Shown here: piece after piece, positions 51,574-61,090 of the stretch
Layout: each line of letters starts with the position of its first letter
How positions within the stretch are numbered: the stretch's first letter is position 1
Origin: Zygaena filipendulae
Taxonomy: Eukaryota; Arthropoda; Insecta; Lepidoptera; Zygaenidae
Assembly (NCBI GenBank): GCA_907165275.2
Contig: CAJRBF020000007.1
Span: 372,001-436,000, forward strand
Direction: 5' to 3'
Length of the DNA: 64,000 nt
Notes under the pieces: generated by a model
Database searches by the model: none
The model's input: the letters and a program-made list of their open reading frames with translations, nothing else
What the model was told of the DNA's origin: nothing
Translations under genes and position numbers: made by a program

Positions 51574-53028
51574 CTATTGTCTATTGTTACGCGACATCCT
51601 CCGTTGAGGATTACCGTTGTCACGATCCGAAGAATCCCAACTTTGGCCATGAACGTATGGACTCTGATCCGAGCGTTGTGGTTCTTCATGGCGGGCAACA
51701 TTTTGTTCCCGTGCTCGTCCATTATTACCGTTGACCCGAGAAGGAGAATGGCGTGGTGACGAACGAGGAGATCTCGCCTTGATCCACTGGTTGTTCCGAT
51801 TATTACCCCCGCCCGTGCGAGGAGGTTGAGAGCGAGGCTCGTTACCAGAGAAGTAAGCTCGTTGGAATGTTCCAGGCCGATTAAAACATAAAGAAGGATG
51901 GTGCTTCCTACTACCACAACCGCAGTTGGGAATACGTTGGCAATTAGTGTACCTGTGAGCACCTAAACAATAGTAACACAAATTATGCTGAGTAACAAAC
52001 TCCTTCCGTTTGTATGGAGACAGGGCTTTATAATCCGCACATGCGTTTAAAAGGGAATGCGAAGTGTCACCACAATACGGGCAGGATGAAGTTACGACTG
52101 TCGCAACATAGTTGGCGGGCCTACGTCCCCTATGAGGGCCCATTACATTATCATCATGATGACTGATATTTATTACAGATTTGGCTGTTTCCATGAGTCT
52201 ACATTCCGATTCCAAAAAATCCTTAAAATCCGCAAAAGCCGGTATGCAATCCGGTTCATTACCCCACTTATCTTCAAAATATTTGAGCGTGGTCGGAAGT
52301 TTAGCTAAGCAGATGTGCAACAGTAAAAAGGACCACTCATTAACCGGAAATCCGAGACGCTCTAAAGAATTCACCGACATTACTAATGGATTTAAAAATT
52401 GTGATCTAAGGCCATTGAGCCTTGTCATGGTAGGAAGGTTTAAGATTTGATCGACGTGTACGTCTGCCAAGCGCCGAGTATTTTGATATCGTTTTATTAA
52501 AAGATCTCTTGCGATCTTGTACCCGTCGTCCGTAATTTTAATATGCTGCACGAGACCGCGTGCTTCCCCAGACAGACATGACATTAGATAAGCTAATTTC
52601 TGTGCCGTCGATAAATCCGATCGCGAGTCTACCAGACTATCAAATAAATTATTAAACCCAACCCACTGATCCATTTGTCCATTGAAAGACGGGAGGCGAA
52701 GAGTCGGCAAACGTGATACTAAAGTATCAGAAACAGCCCGAGCAACGTCTGCCTTACTGTCTCCGGATGCATCCGAACTAGGACCGGGTTGAGCAAACTT
52801 AACGATCATTAATTTATCAAATGCTTCCAGAGCACGAATATAATCTGCGCGAGCCGAGGTCAACATTTGATCATCCGTTTCCGGGTCCGAGAGCTCGATA
52901 ATACGCTGATACGCGTCTTCTAACCGGTTTAACTCTGCATTAGCAGTCAACAATCGTATTTGTATTCTATTTGAATGTTCCGGTCGATCGACTAAGTCAG
53001 CGCTGTCCAACAACCATTGCAGCTTCAT
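51574..53028 (-). CDS. BEL-D gag
   Basis: 484 codons from ATG 53028; an upstream extension to 53100 is encoded by a LINE tail, not by gag. Coiled-coil N-terminus, core LRLPSFNGQMDQWVGFNNLFDSL, SCLSGEARGLV and KIARDLLIKRYQN, zinc knuckles (CPYCGDTSHSLLNAC, CYYCLGAHRYTNC, CGCGSRKHHPSLC), and an Arg/Pro/Asn-rich tail. Ends at TAG 51574-51576 (context CAA-TAG-GAT). The protease follows in the same frame 31 bp downstream, so gag and pol are one frame with a single TAG between them. Otherwise unbroken. Confidence 0.87.
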   Translation of the reverse strand: MKLQWLLDSADLVDRPEHSNRIQIRLLTANAELNRLEDAYQRIIELSDPETDDQMLTSARADYIRALEAFDKLMIVKFAQPGPSSDASGDSKADVARAVSDTLVSRLPTLRLPSFNGQMDQWVGFNNLFDSLVDSRSDLSTAQKLAYLMSCLSGEARGLVQHIKITDDGYKIARDLLIKRYQNTRRLADVHVDQILNLPTMTRLNGLRSQFLNPLVMSVNSLERLGFPVNEWSFLLLHICLAKLPTTLKYFEDKWGNEPDCIPAFADFKDFLESECRLMETAKSVINISHHDDNVMGPHRGRRPANYVATVVTSSCPYCGDTSHSLLNACADYKALSPYKRKEFVTQHNLCYYCLGAHRYTNCQRIPNCGCGSRKHHPSLCFNRPGTFQRAYFSGNEPRSQPPRTGGGNNRNNQWIKARSPRSSPRHSPSRVNGNNGRAREQNVARHEEPQRSDQSPYVHGQSWDSSDRDNGNPQRRMSRNNRQ

Positions 53029-53039
53029 TCTAAATAAGG

Positions 53040-53260
53040 AACAATTAGAAAATAGAATAGAAAAATAGAATAGAATAGAAAAAAGTTTATTTGATACCAT
53101 AAAGATAAAATAAGTACAATCGTGAGTCTTAAACTAGAATAGTTGGTACCAAAATGGCTACCACTCAGCATTATGCCGTGGCACTAAGTTCCACGACGCT
53201 GATTTTCAGTGGCAACCGTAGAAGGGAGATGGCTTCACACTACAAATAAGACCGTCCACA
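53040..53260 (-). mobile_element. LINE 3'-end fragment upstream of BEL-D gag
   Basis: Minus strand ends ATCAAATAAACTTTTTTCTATTCTATTCTATT, a polyadenylation signal followed by a (CTATT)n tail, directly upstream of the gag ATG. The left extent is approximate. No target duplication was established. Confidence 0.55.
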
Positions 53261-54433
53261 GTCTACATTTCTTAAGATAATTTAAGTGGAGATAATTTAA
53301 AAAGTAAAAATAGAGTAAGTATATAATAAAAAAGCTAAGTAAATTATCATAATGTTGCGGGGTATGTAGCTCGTAACGACATGTTGATTGTTTACCGAAA
53401 AAAAAAAAAATTAAAAATTAAAAAATAAAGAACTTCGTTCCAATTGTGTGTAAATAAACAACCAAAATAAATGCTATTTTAATTATTAATAGCAGTCTCA
53501 GTTCAACCAATACAATATCCGAATAAAAAAAAAATAGTAAATAACCACCTTGTATACGCATTAACTTAAAATATTTATCCGTATTTTATTTTCTCAAAAG
53601 TCCCAATCAGTATCGAAAAACTGCCAAATATCGAAGAATTTTCCGAATGGCAACACTATAGCATGCGTCACCTTCAAATGACAATCATAACGTCACCTTC
53701 AAATTGACATGACAGAATTTTCAATTGACTTTGACACAATTGAAATTGACAATTATTTGATAATGACAAATCCGTAATGACGTCACTCTAATACTCGAAC
53801 ACGTTAGGTACAATTTTTTTTATAACTAACCTCTATTTTTAACCTATACAAAATTTCGATAATCACTTTAAAATAATTTTATGTTTTACTAAAATATAAA
53901 TCCCGACTAACTAAAACTACGCTCTGCTACCAGAAATGTTAAGTCCGCGATGGCGCGGAGCTAAGAATATAATCTAAAGTGCGTCAGTTACCTTTGATGG
54001 TGGTGGTATCCGCTTCGTGGGGCCCCAGTCTTCTTGCTTGTGTAAAGAAAAGAGATCCTCTAGTTAACTATACTTTTATTCTCACTATTATAGCTATTAC
54101 AACCGCACATATACTATATATACAATAGAAATAGAACACTTATTACGACCACTTAAGTCGAGCAGAATAACTAGAATGAAGCTCTTCTGTGCTGACACTA
54201 GTATTTATACCCACAACCCCACCAACAATTGTGGGCGTACACTACTTTAATTTATCAAATGGGAATGAGGGTACCGACTAAATAACAGTGTTGCCATGAC
54301 ATAATGCTAGAATTCCCTGAAATAAGGAAAGACTAATAGAAAACATGACACTTGACACCACTAATTTGGATTCACTGAGCACTTTTATACAATCTATCAT
54401 CTACCAGTTTATACTAATACCCCGAAAATACAC
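53261..54433 (-). other. BEL-D leader region
   Basis: Long AT-rich leader between gag and the 5' LTR with no coding frame, including (AAAAATT)-like low complexity at 53399-53430 and a candidate solo LTR (53937-54227). No standard BEL primer site was recognised beside the 5' LTR. Confidence 0.5.
53937..54227 (-). repeat. Candidate solo LTR
   Basis: Minus strand begins TGTTGGTGGGG, has TATAAATA about 20 bp in, an AATAAAAG signal in the middle, and ends GGACTTAACA, a complete LTR layout of about 291 bp. No partner copy and no matching 5-bp flanks (AGAAA versus ATTGT), so this is tentative. Confidence 0.4.
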
Positions 54434-54617
54434 TGAATAGCTTTTAGCCCTTAATAACCGAATTAATCGTAATAAAACCAGGGAGCCGACCGATCTCCAT
54501 CTAGCTATCCGATTCAAGTCTCAATTTGTTCTACCTACCCGACACAAAATTTATAAAAGCCACTATGCAATTATCATTAGGTTTTTATTATCTACCCTCC
54601 TTTATGTATTCTAAACA
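54434..54617 (-). repeat. BEL-D 5' LTR (184 bp)
   Basis: Partner of 38723-38906, one substitution. Confidence 0.9.
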
Positions 54618-54908
54618 CTAACACATACGTATATTATTGTAATTTATATTTTAAACCTCGATATTGACGTTTAGTCAATGCATTAATAATGAATGAATAT
54701 AATATTTTAACCTTAATCACATGTTAATAAATCAAAGACTACATGTTGTGATGACGCAATTAAATAATTATTCTATTGTAGGACACAGGAATTGTACAAG
54801 TATCCGTGAGCCATGAAGATAGTGGTTTTTTTTAAGAAGATTCAATTAACACCACACAATTACGTATGGCACTTTCTCTCATACGCTGAAATCTTTCTTA
54901 GAGATTTA

Positions 54909-55727
54909 GGTCCGTATTCCAGAAGGTGACTCAGATCACGTTTCACTTGAGATTAGTTTTACGCTCAGATCATAACTCAAGCGTATATCTTATTATAGAA
55001 TGCGTTTTAGGTTCTAATCACTTGAAACTAGTCTTGAGTAGAGATTCTGAACTCTGATTGGTTCTTATTACTTGAAACTAATGTTGAGTAGAGATTTTGA
55101 CCTCTGATTGGTTGACACAATCACAGATAATATAATAATCCGTTCCACGCAGTTTTAGCCGCTGTAGTAATAGTGTTTAGTGATTTTAACCAATTTTACG
55201 TACTTACCTTATGGATGAATATAATTGTGGTTATAACGTAAGTAAGTAAATATAGTCAACCGAATTGGATCATTGAAGACGGTAATGATTATATTATCTT
55301 TGTTAGTTAATGTTACTTCTATGATTAAAACAAAATCAATTTTAATTTTATTTAAATATTTTTTATTGCATATTGCTCTCACTAGAAATGTATAATTAGA
55401 TTATCGAAAAAGTGACAATTACAGCCTATTTCTGCTCAAATCAAATAAATTTTCATATCCTGGAAAATGTCCATGTTTCCAAAAATTGAAAACAATCTCG
55501 TTAGATCTATTCTCAAGAGTGGTCTCGACAGGACTTACGTAATCAAAGATCAAATCTTTGCTTGAGTGTAGTTTAATACTCAAGCATCGTTCTAGAATAA
55601 GGACATACTCAGCTGATTGTTGATTGATGAATCTCGTTTCAAGTAAGGTTCTAAAATTAAAGCTTTACTTGAAATTAGTTTTAAAACTAGATTCATGACT
55701 TGAGTAACCTTTTGGAATACGGGCCTT
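54909..55727. mobile_element. PIF/Harbinger-like non-autonomous element
   Basis: An 819-bp element with inverted termini GGTCCGTATTCCAGAAGGT / ACCTTTTGGAATACGGGCC, flanked by TTA at 54906-54908 and 55728-55730. TTA duplications and GGNCCGTATTC-type ends fit PIF/Harbinger. The inverted similarity continues inward with CTTGAAAC and TTGAGTA motifs. Contains a ~57-bp direct duplication (about 55010-55125). No transposase. Confidence 0.75.
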
Positions 55728-55955
55728 AGTTGGTATATGAAATGATGACTGCTGAGGCAAGGTAATCAAACAAAACTACTACAAAGTTTAGTAATATAAT
55801 CTGTAATAAAACCTTGTTTCATTTGTCTCCCATTACTTGAGTTTATACGAGTTTATTCTTTAAATATACAAGTTTAAATGAACAAGAATTAAAACAACGA
55901 GCTAACTTTCACAAAGTCAATCACATTTTAATATAGATTAGCTAACGGCCGCACT

Positions 55956-56182
55956 CAGAGTCGACTTTAATGGTTACTTAGTTAAGTACAGATTTTTAAA
56001 ACAAAACTGACGCAATCAGAGACGTTCAGTAAATTAATGTTAATTGTCATTTAATGAGATGTAACTTAATTAGTTAAATGCCAATTAACATTAATTTATT
56101 AAACTTGTCTGATTGCGGCAGTTTTGTTTTAAAAATCTATATTTAACTAAGCAATCATTAAAGTCGACTCTGAGTGCGGCGG
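55956..56182. mobile_element. Foldback MITE, copy 2 (227 bp)
   Basis: Same family as 5110-5262 with the full interior: termini CGGCCGCACTCAGAGTCGAC and complement, and inner arms (GACGCAATCAGAGACG..., TTAATGTTAATTG / CAATTAACATTAA) that also pair, so almost the whole element is one long hairpin. Flanks TAA and TTA. Copy 1 is an internal-deletion derivative. Confidence 0.82.
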
Positions 56183-56185
56183 TTA

Positions 56186-57172
56186 GACTGCTAAAAAAAA
56201 GCTATGTCTTATGCTAAATTGTCATCATAATTTGTTATGGTGAGGTGTATCTTAATCTTCATCATTCAGTCTATCTGTTTCATGCCGCTCTGCTACCCCC
56301 CTGGCGTCAACAACACAAACACAACATGCGCAAATTCTCACGCACACTAGGAAAGCAGCAGCGGGGGACGCGCGGGTGTAGGGGGGACGCGGCACCGCGC
56401 CGGCCGGCCGCGACTAAACTAAGCACAAGCCGCAAGGGCAGCAGTTACCTACCTACATATATTCGAATTATTTCGTAGCCTGATTGAGTAACAAACATCC
56501 GAATATCCAAACATCGAAACATCCACACTTTTACATTAATTATAATATTAGTAGAATGACCAGCATTTCTTTTTAATATCTCGAGTTGCAGATGGAATTT
56601 CGAAAAAATCAAAACATGAGTATCTAAGTTAAACCCTTATCAATACAACAAAAAAAACCGCATTCAATTTGGTGCAGCAGTTTTTGCGTAGCACGAATAC
56701 AAACATACAGACAGACAGACAGATAAAAATTCTAAAAACGATATTTTTGGCTTCTATATCACTCATAGAGTCACCTAAATTTATTTTATCTTATTTATCT
56801 CCCATGTACAGACATCGACCTGTTACAATTGTATTATATGTATATATAAATGTTATGTTCAACTAAAATTATTTTATACTTTTTAGAATGGAAGAGAAAT
56901 ATAAGAAAAACTACTAGCTAAACTACGTTTATCCACAAAACGAAAAAGATGCAATTTACTTTGTAAATCAAAAACATAACCAATAGAACGGGAGCTCTTG
57001 ATGCTACAAACTAATTAACAGTACTTTTATACATTACTTACTGCCAATTACGAACTAACATTTTGTAAACTAATGACATAAAAAAGAAAAAATACCATTT
57101 TAGTTTTAAATAAATGACTAAGCGCGCACACCGAGCGAGGAGCCTCGGCCGAGGCCGCAAAAGCAAACGCCC
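56186..57172. other. No supported gene
   Basis: AT-rich sequence with a GC-rich patch (56330-56440) and a CAGA-type simple repeat (56705-56722) of the kind seen near LINE/SINE remnants. Open frames are short and motif-free. Confidence 0.45.
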
Positions 57173-59474
57173 TTTTTTTTTTTTTTGACCCAGGGAAAAT
57201 GCTTTATGCATACCACCGCCCTGGGGTGGGCGGTGGTTATGTGGGACTCCGCCCTGACAAGGGCGATCTACCCACTAAAAACCCTGGGGTGTTCCTTCTC
57301 AGCGCCTAGCGTCGAGGCCGCGGGAATCGCTCGCGCATGCTCCGCGGCCCCGACGGCGCCAGCCCGGCGGACGGGCTTCTCCTCTGGGACATCCCCGGGG
57401 GACCTAAGTCCCTACTCCTTCCAACTGCTAATAAAAATTAATAGAAGTGGCCCGCCGGAACACCTAACGCGCCACTTAACTCAAGGTCCTACCTCATTCC
57501 ATGGGACGGCAAAGAGACCCCACTCTGCCGCCCGGAGGACCTTTTTATGGAGGGTGGAGGCGCTCTGCAGCCCGCCTCCTACACCCTCTTCTGGACTGGC
57601 GGTTGGGAGGGGCAGATGGTGCCTGTTCCCTATCCCGCTCTGCACTCTCCTTTTGCGACATTACTTCTTCACAAAAGGAGAGGACTGCCGCCCATGCCGT
57701 CTCACTGCCTACCATAGCTATTACCACAGCGGGCAGCGAGAGGTCGCCTCCGATCGCCACGATGAGAACACGGCGCTGCTCGGACCACGCCGAGCACTCC
57801 TCTAGCGTATGTTGCGCCGTGTCCACATCACAGACCGCACAGTGATGACACTTGGTCGTCGGCTCTCTTCCGGCTATCCGACACAGGTACTTTCCGAAGC
57901 AGCCGTGCCCGGAAAGCACCTGCGTCATCCGGAAGGTGGCGATGCCGTGCCGCCTGTCCGTCCACTGTCTTAGGACAGGACGGACAGCTTCGACGGTCCT
58001 GAGACCAGCTGATGGATGAGTCAGTCTCTCCTCCCATTTGACTAGGAGGATCCGTCGAAGTTGGGACCTTTGCCTTTCAACCGCCGCCGGCGGGGGAAGC
58101 TTCCCCTGAAGTCGACACTCCACGCGCCACTCATATAGCGACGCGAGAAGGTCCGCCTCTAAGTCCCAAGGGGGAGACCCCGCCAGCACGCACGCCGCCT
58201 CGAAGGAGATGGTGCGGTAGCCGCGAGCGACCCTAATTTTATTTTTATTTTATTTTTATTTCTGTGGGCTCCGTAAGAACCTCTTGTTCCGGTTCGTCAG
58301 GGCGCTGGCCCACACAGGTGCGCCATAGAGTGCCATTAACTGCACCACTCCCATATACAGGCGGCGGCATCCAACGTTGGGCCCCCCTAGGTTAGGCAGT
58401 AGCCGGCCAAGAGCGGCCGCTCCCTTAACGATCTTGGGGGCCAGGCGGCGAAAGTTTTCGCAAAAGTCCCAGCGGCCATCAAGGACGAGTCCAAGATATT
58501 TCATCGAGGACCCGACCTCGATGCGGACACCGCCGACAACTATGTGGGACTCGGGAGGGGGGCGCTTCCGAGGCCCATGGAAGCAGAGGGCCTCGGACTT
58601 CTCCAGCGCCACCCTGAGTCCCAGCTGTCGAATTTTGCCGATGACCAGTGCCACTCCAGCCGTGGCAAGTCGGGCAGACTCTCTGAAATCTTTCTCCCGG
58701 GCCAAGACTAAGGTGTCATCCGCATAACAGATGACGCTAAGGCCCGGGGGCAGGGCGCCCCTCAACACCCAATCATATCCGATGTTCCACAGGAGAGGAC
58801 CAAGAACAGACCCCTGTGGAACACCGCATTTCATCTCCCTCCGCAGAATGGCTCCGTTCCGACCCAGATAGGTGACACACCTCTCGCTCAGGTAGGACGC
58901 GACAATCCGCCTTAGGTAGGGAGGCACCCGATGGTACCGCAGTGCCTCCCTAATGCAGCTCCAGGGCAGGGAGTTGAACGCATTAGCAATGTCTAAGGAC
59001 ACCGCCAAGGCTACCCCACCCCGGGACGTCGTTTCAGCCGAGAGGGCCTTGACGCGTTTGATAGCGTCTATTGTTGAGCGACCCTCTCGGAACCCATAAT
59101 GGCTGTCGGCCAGGTCGGGTCCTACCTGATGCAAGTGCTCGATGAGGCGGCGAGCAATGATGCGCTCGAAGAGCTTCGCCACCTCATCCAGCAATACTAT
59201 TGGGCGGTATGCGGAGGGAGACTCCGCGGGGCGCCCTTCCTTCTTCAGAAGAACAAGTCTGCCCGACTTCCACTGTCGGGGAAACCGTCCCGACCTTAGA
59301 CAAGCACTAAAAAGCTTGTCCAGTCGGTCCCCTAGGGCGTCATAGGCCAAGACCCACTCACGGCCAGGGATCCCATCAGGACCCGGGGTAGTTGTTTTGC
59401 CCCGCAATCTTAGAATAGCCGCGCGTGTTTCCGCTGGTGTTACCTCCTGGGCCCCATCAGCAGGCTCCCCCTCT
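57173..59474 (-). mobile_element. R1-type LINE, 5' part cut off by Gypsy-D
   Basis: Minus-strand LINE with GC-rich coding DNA (unlike most neighbours): RT (59474-58256) and C-terminal CCHC domain (58189-57545), a 3' UTR and a poly(A) end seen as a T run at 57174-57186. The 5' half should lie beyond Gypsy-D, outside the window. Relationship to R1/TRAS-type elements is judged from RT and C-terminal motifs. Confidence 0.8.
57545..59474 (-). pseudogene. R1-type LINE ORF2: RT and zinc-knuckle C-terminus
   Basis: RT motifs in order: GPDGIPGREWV, SGRLVLLKKEGRP, YRPIVLLDEVAKLFERII, YGFREGRSTIDAI, AVSLDIANAFNSLPW (first Asp), GVPQGSVLGPLLWNI, ICYADDTLVLA (catalytic YADD), KYLGLVLDG. An in-frame AT-rich insertion (about 58223-58261, (TTTTA)n on the + strand) brings TAA stops after RSPQK; the same frame then continues VARGYRTISFEAACVLAG into the C-terminal domain with FGKYLCRIAG and CHHC..H..C (58189-57545). 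The APE endonuclease lies upstream, outside the window. Confidence 0.83.
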
Positions 59475-59634
59475 TGTAGTGTATGAACAGTTGCACACAC
59501 ACAGTGAATTAAGGTTTGCTGACATAGAATTAATTAGCCTATAAATTGTTGTACATTTTAAATAAACATGGACTTTTATTATTATCACCGGCCGAGATGG
59601 TTTTATTTGTCTCCTCGTCGCACCAGCCATTACA
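59475..59634 (+). repeat. Gypsy-D 5' LTR (160 bp)
   Basis: Starts TGTAGTGTATG at the LINE junction, contains AATAAACATGG, and ends CCAGCCATTACA directly before the primer site. The partner LTR is not in the window. Confidence 0.75.
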
Positions 59635-59651
59635 TGGCGACCCTGCCGAAA
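59635..59651 (+). promoter_or_regulatory. Gypsy-D primer-binding site
   Basis: TGGCGACCCTGCCGAAA immediately follows the LTR. Begins like tRNA-Arg-type sites (TGGCGACC) but then diverges from the BEL-A site. Confidence 0.65.
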
Positions 59652-60204
59652 ACCCAACACTTTAAAGAAGACTACTTAAGAAAAACGAAAAAGTTATGAA
59701 GAAAAACAATAACAAATACTGCAAAAAAAAAATAATGAAGAACATAAATTATAAATTCTGAAGACACAAGAAATGGCCATAACATCAGAAGAAAAGAAGA
59801 TAATATAATTCATTCAAATAAATGCCAAAATAAATCGCGGCGCATCTTTCAATAATTCACGTCACGTCAACGCGTCAAGAATTGAAGGAGCGGTGTCCAG
59901 GGTAATCCCGGCCCACGGAGTCCAGGGTATAGCCCGGCCCACAGTCAGCGGACAGCCCACAGTCAGCTGCTACAGCATCTACAGCTGCCACGTGCGAGGT
60001 TCCTGCCCAGCAACAGCGAGACCACGGCGTCCGGCGAGCGTACATAATGGCGTTGCGAAATTTTCTACCGTAATGTAAGTCGTAATTTAATACTAGTTTA
60101 AATTTGTTGTTTATTGTACTACAGTGTGTTTTGTGTTAGGTATTAGGTATTGTTTTATTTGGCTAGCAAAGATGTTGGATAACTTCTTGTAATAATAAAT
60201 AGAT
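59652..60204 (+). other. Gypsy-D untranslated leader
   Basis: No coding frame of note. AT-rich to 59840, then a GC-rich stretch with repeated GCCCACAGTCAGC motifs (59935-59965). Confidence 0.55.
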
Positions 60205-61090
60205 ATGATAGATGAATTAAATAAGATATATTTAGAGTTACAGCAATTAAAAACTTATCTAAGTAAAATAGGTCCATCTCGTAGAAACACTGAGATCGGT
60301 CACAAAAAACTTGAAGAAGCTCGAATAGTGTATAGCCAATTAGATGTGTTATTACTAGGTATCCAATCTAAGATAACGAGATCAGAATTAAATGTTAGTG
60401 ATACCTTATTAATTAATCGACTAGTGGACGACATTCATAGTTTATATAGAAAAATTAATTCCTTAGTACATTGCAGTGAGTCGATAGAAAGTAAAATGGC
60501 TACCGATAATTTTGATTTAAAAACGGCTCTTGCCTTATTGCCCATTATGACAGGAGTAGAGAATATTACGAAACAATTAATCGATGGGATCAAGTTACAC
60601 GATTCTATGATTAATATTGCATCTAAGCCTCTATTAATTGAATTTGTTCTAAAAACGCGACTTTCAGCCAGTGCGAAACTTCGTTTAAAGTCCAAGTATA
60701 GTTCAGAGATTAAGCACAATAATCGCTTCCAGACAATTCTCATCCTTACCAGAAGCTATTTCAACAGCTTTGGATGAGCAATCTATGTCTGTAACCCATC
60801 AGGTTATGAAAGTAACATACAAACAAAATCAAAATAATTCATATAGATATAATTCGCAATTTCGTAACAGTAATTTAAATAAACGATTTCAACATAGTAA
60901 CTACTTAAACAATAACAATCGTAGTAATTGGAAGCCTAGGTATGCTAACCCAGCACCGACGAATCGAGGCCGCATGCGCTCACGTGCAGTGGAGTCGCGT
61001 GCCCACTTTCCGCGAGTTCATCACATTCAGCGCGATGATACCTTAGCTCAAGCGAAGTCGTCAGAATTTTTTCGTCGCCAAAGTAATTGA
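60205..61090 (+). pseudogene. Gypsy-D gag, frameshifted
   Basis: From ATG 60205 the frame encodes a coiled-coil N-terminus (DELNKIYLELQQLKTYLSKIG) and a capsid-like core (FDLKTALALLPIMTGVENITKQLIDGIKLHDS, LIEFVLKTRLSASAKLRLKSKY). Near 60715-60725 the coding frame shifts by +1 (SRQFSSLPEAISTALDEQ) and goes on in the frame of 60770-61090, an Asn/Arg-rich tail ending RRQSN. The pol frame begins at about 61080, again +1. No zinc knuckle. The first shift is probably a mutation; the second may be the normal gag-pol junction. Confidence 0.75.

Larger units (their letters stand above)
38723..54617 (-). mobile_element. BEL-D: BEL/Pao element split by Gypsy-C and BEL-E
   Basis: LTRs of 184 bp at 38723-38906 and 54434-54617 (one substitution seen), purine-rich tract GGGCGGGAGGAT before the 3' LTR, gag (53028-51574), protease (51543-50857), RT (50918-50152 and 46211-~45850), RNase H (to 41110), integrase and DUF5641 (to 38994). 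BEL-E sits in RT and Gypsy-C in RNase H, and a short LINE/SINE-like tail separates RNase H from integrase. No target duplication flanks the outer LTRs (GATAC left, CTAAC right), so the two ends may not derive from one simple insertion. Confidence 0.88.

Noticed and set aside
53029..53100. Hydrophobic N-terminal extension of BEL-D gag (signal-peptide-like)
   Set aside because: These 24 codons are encoded by a (CTATT)n LINE tail and upstream sequence. The gag ATG at 53028 starts the conserved part.
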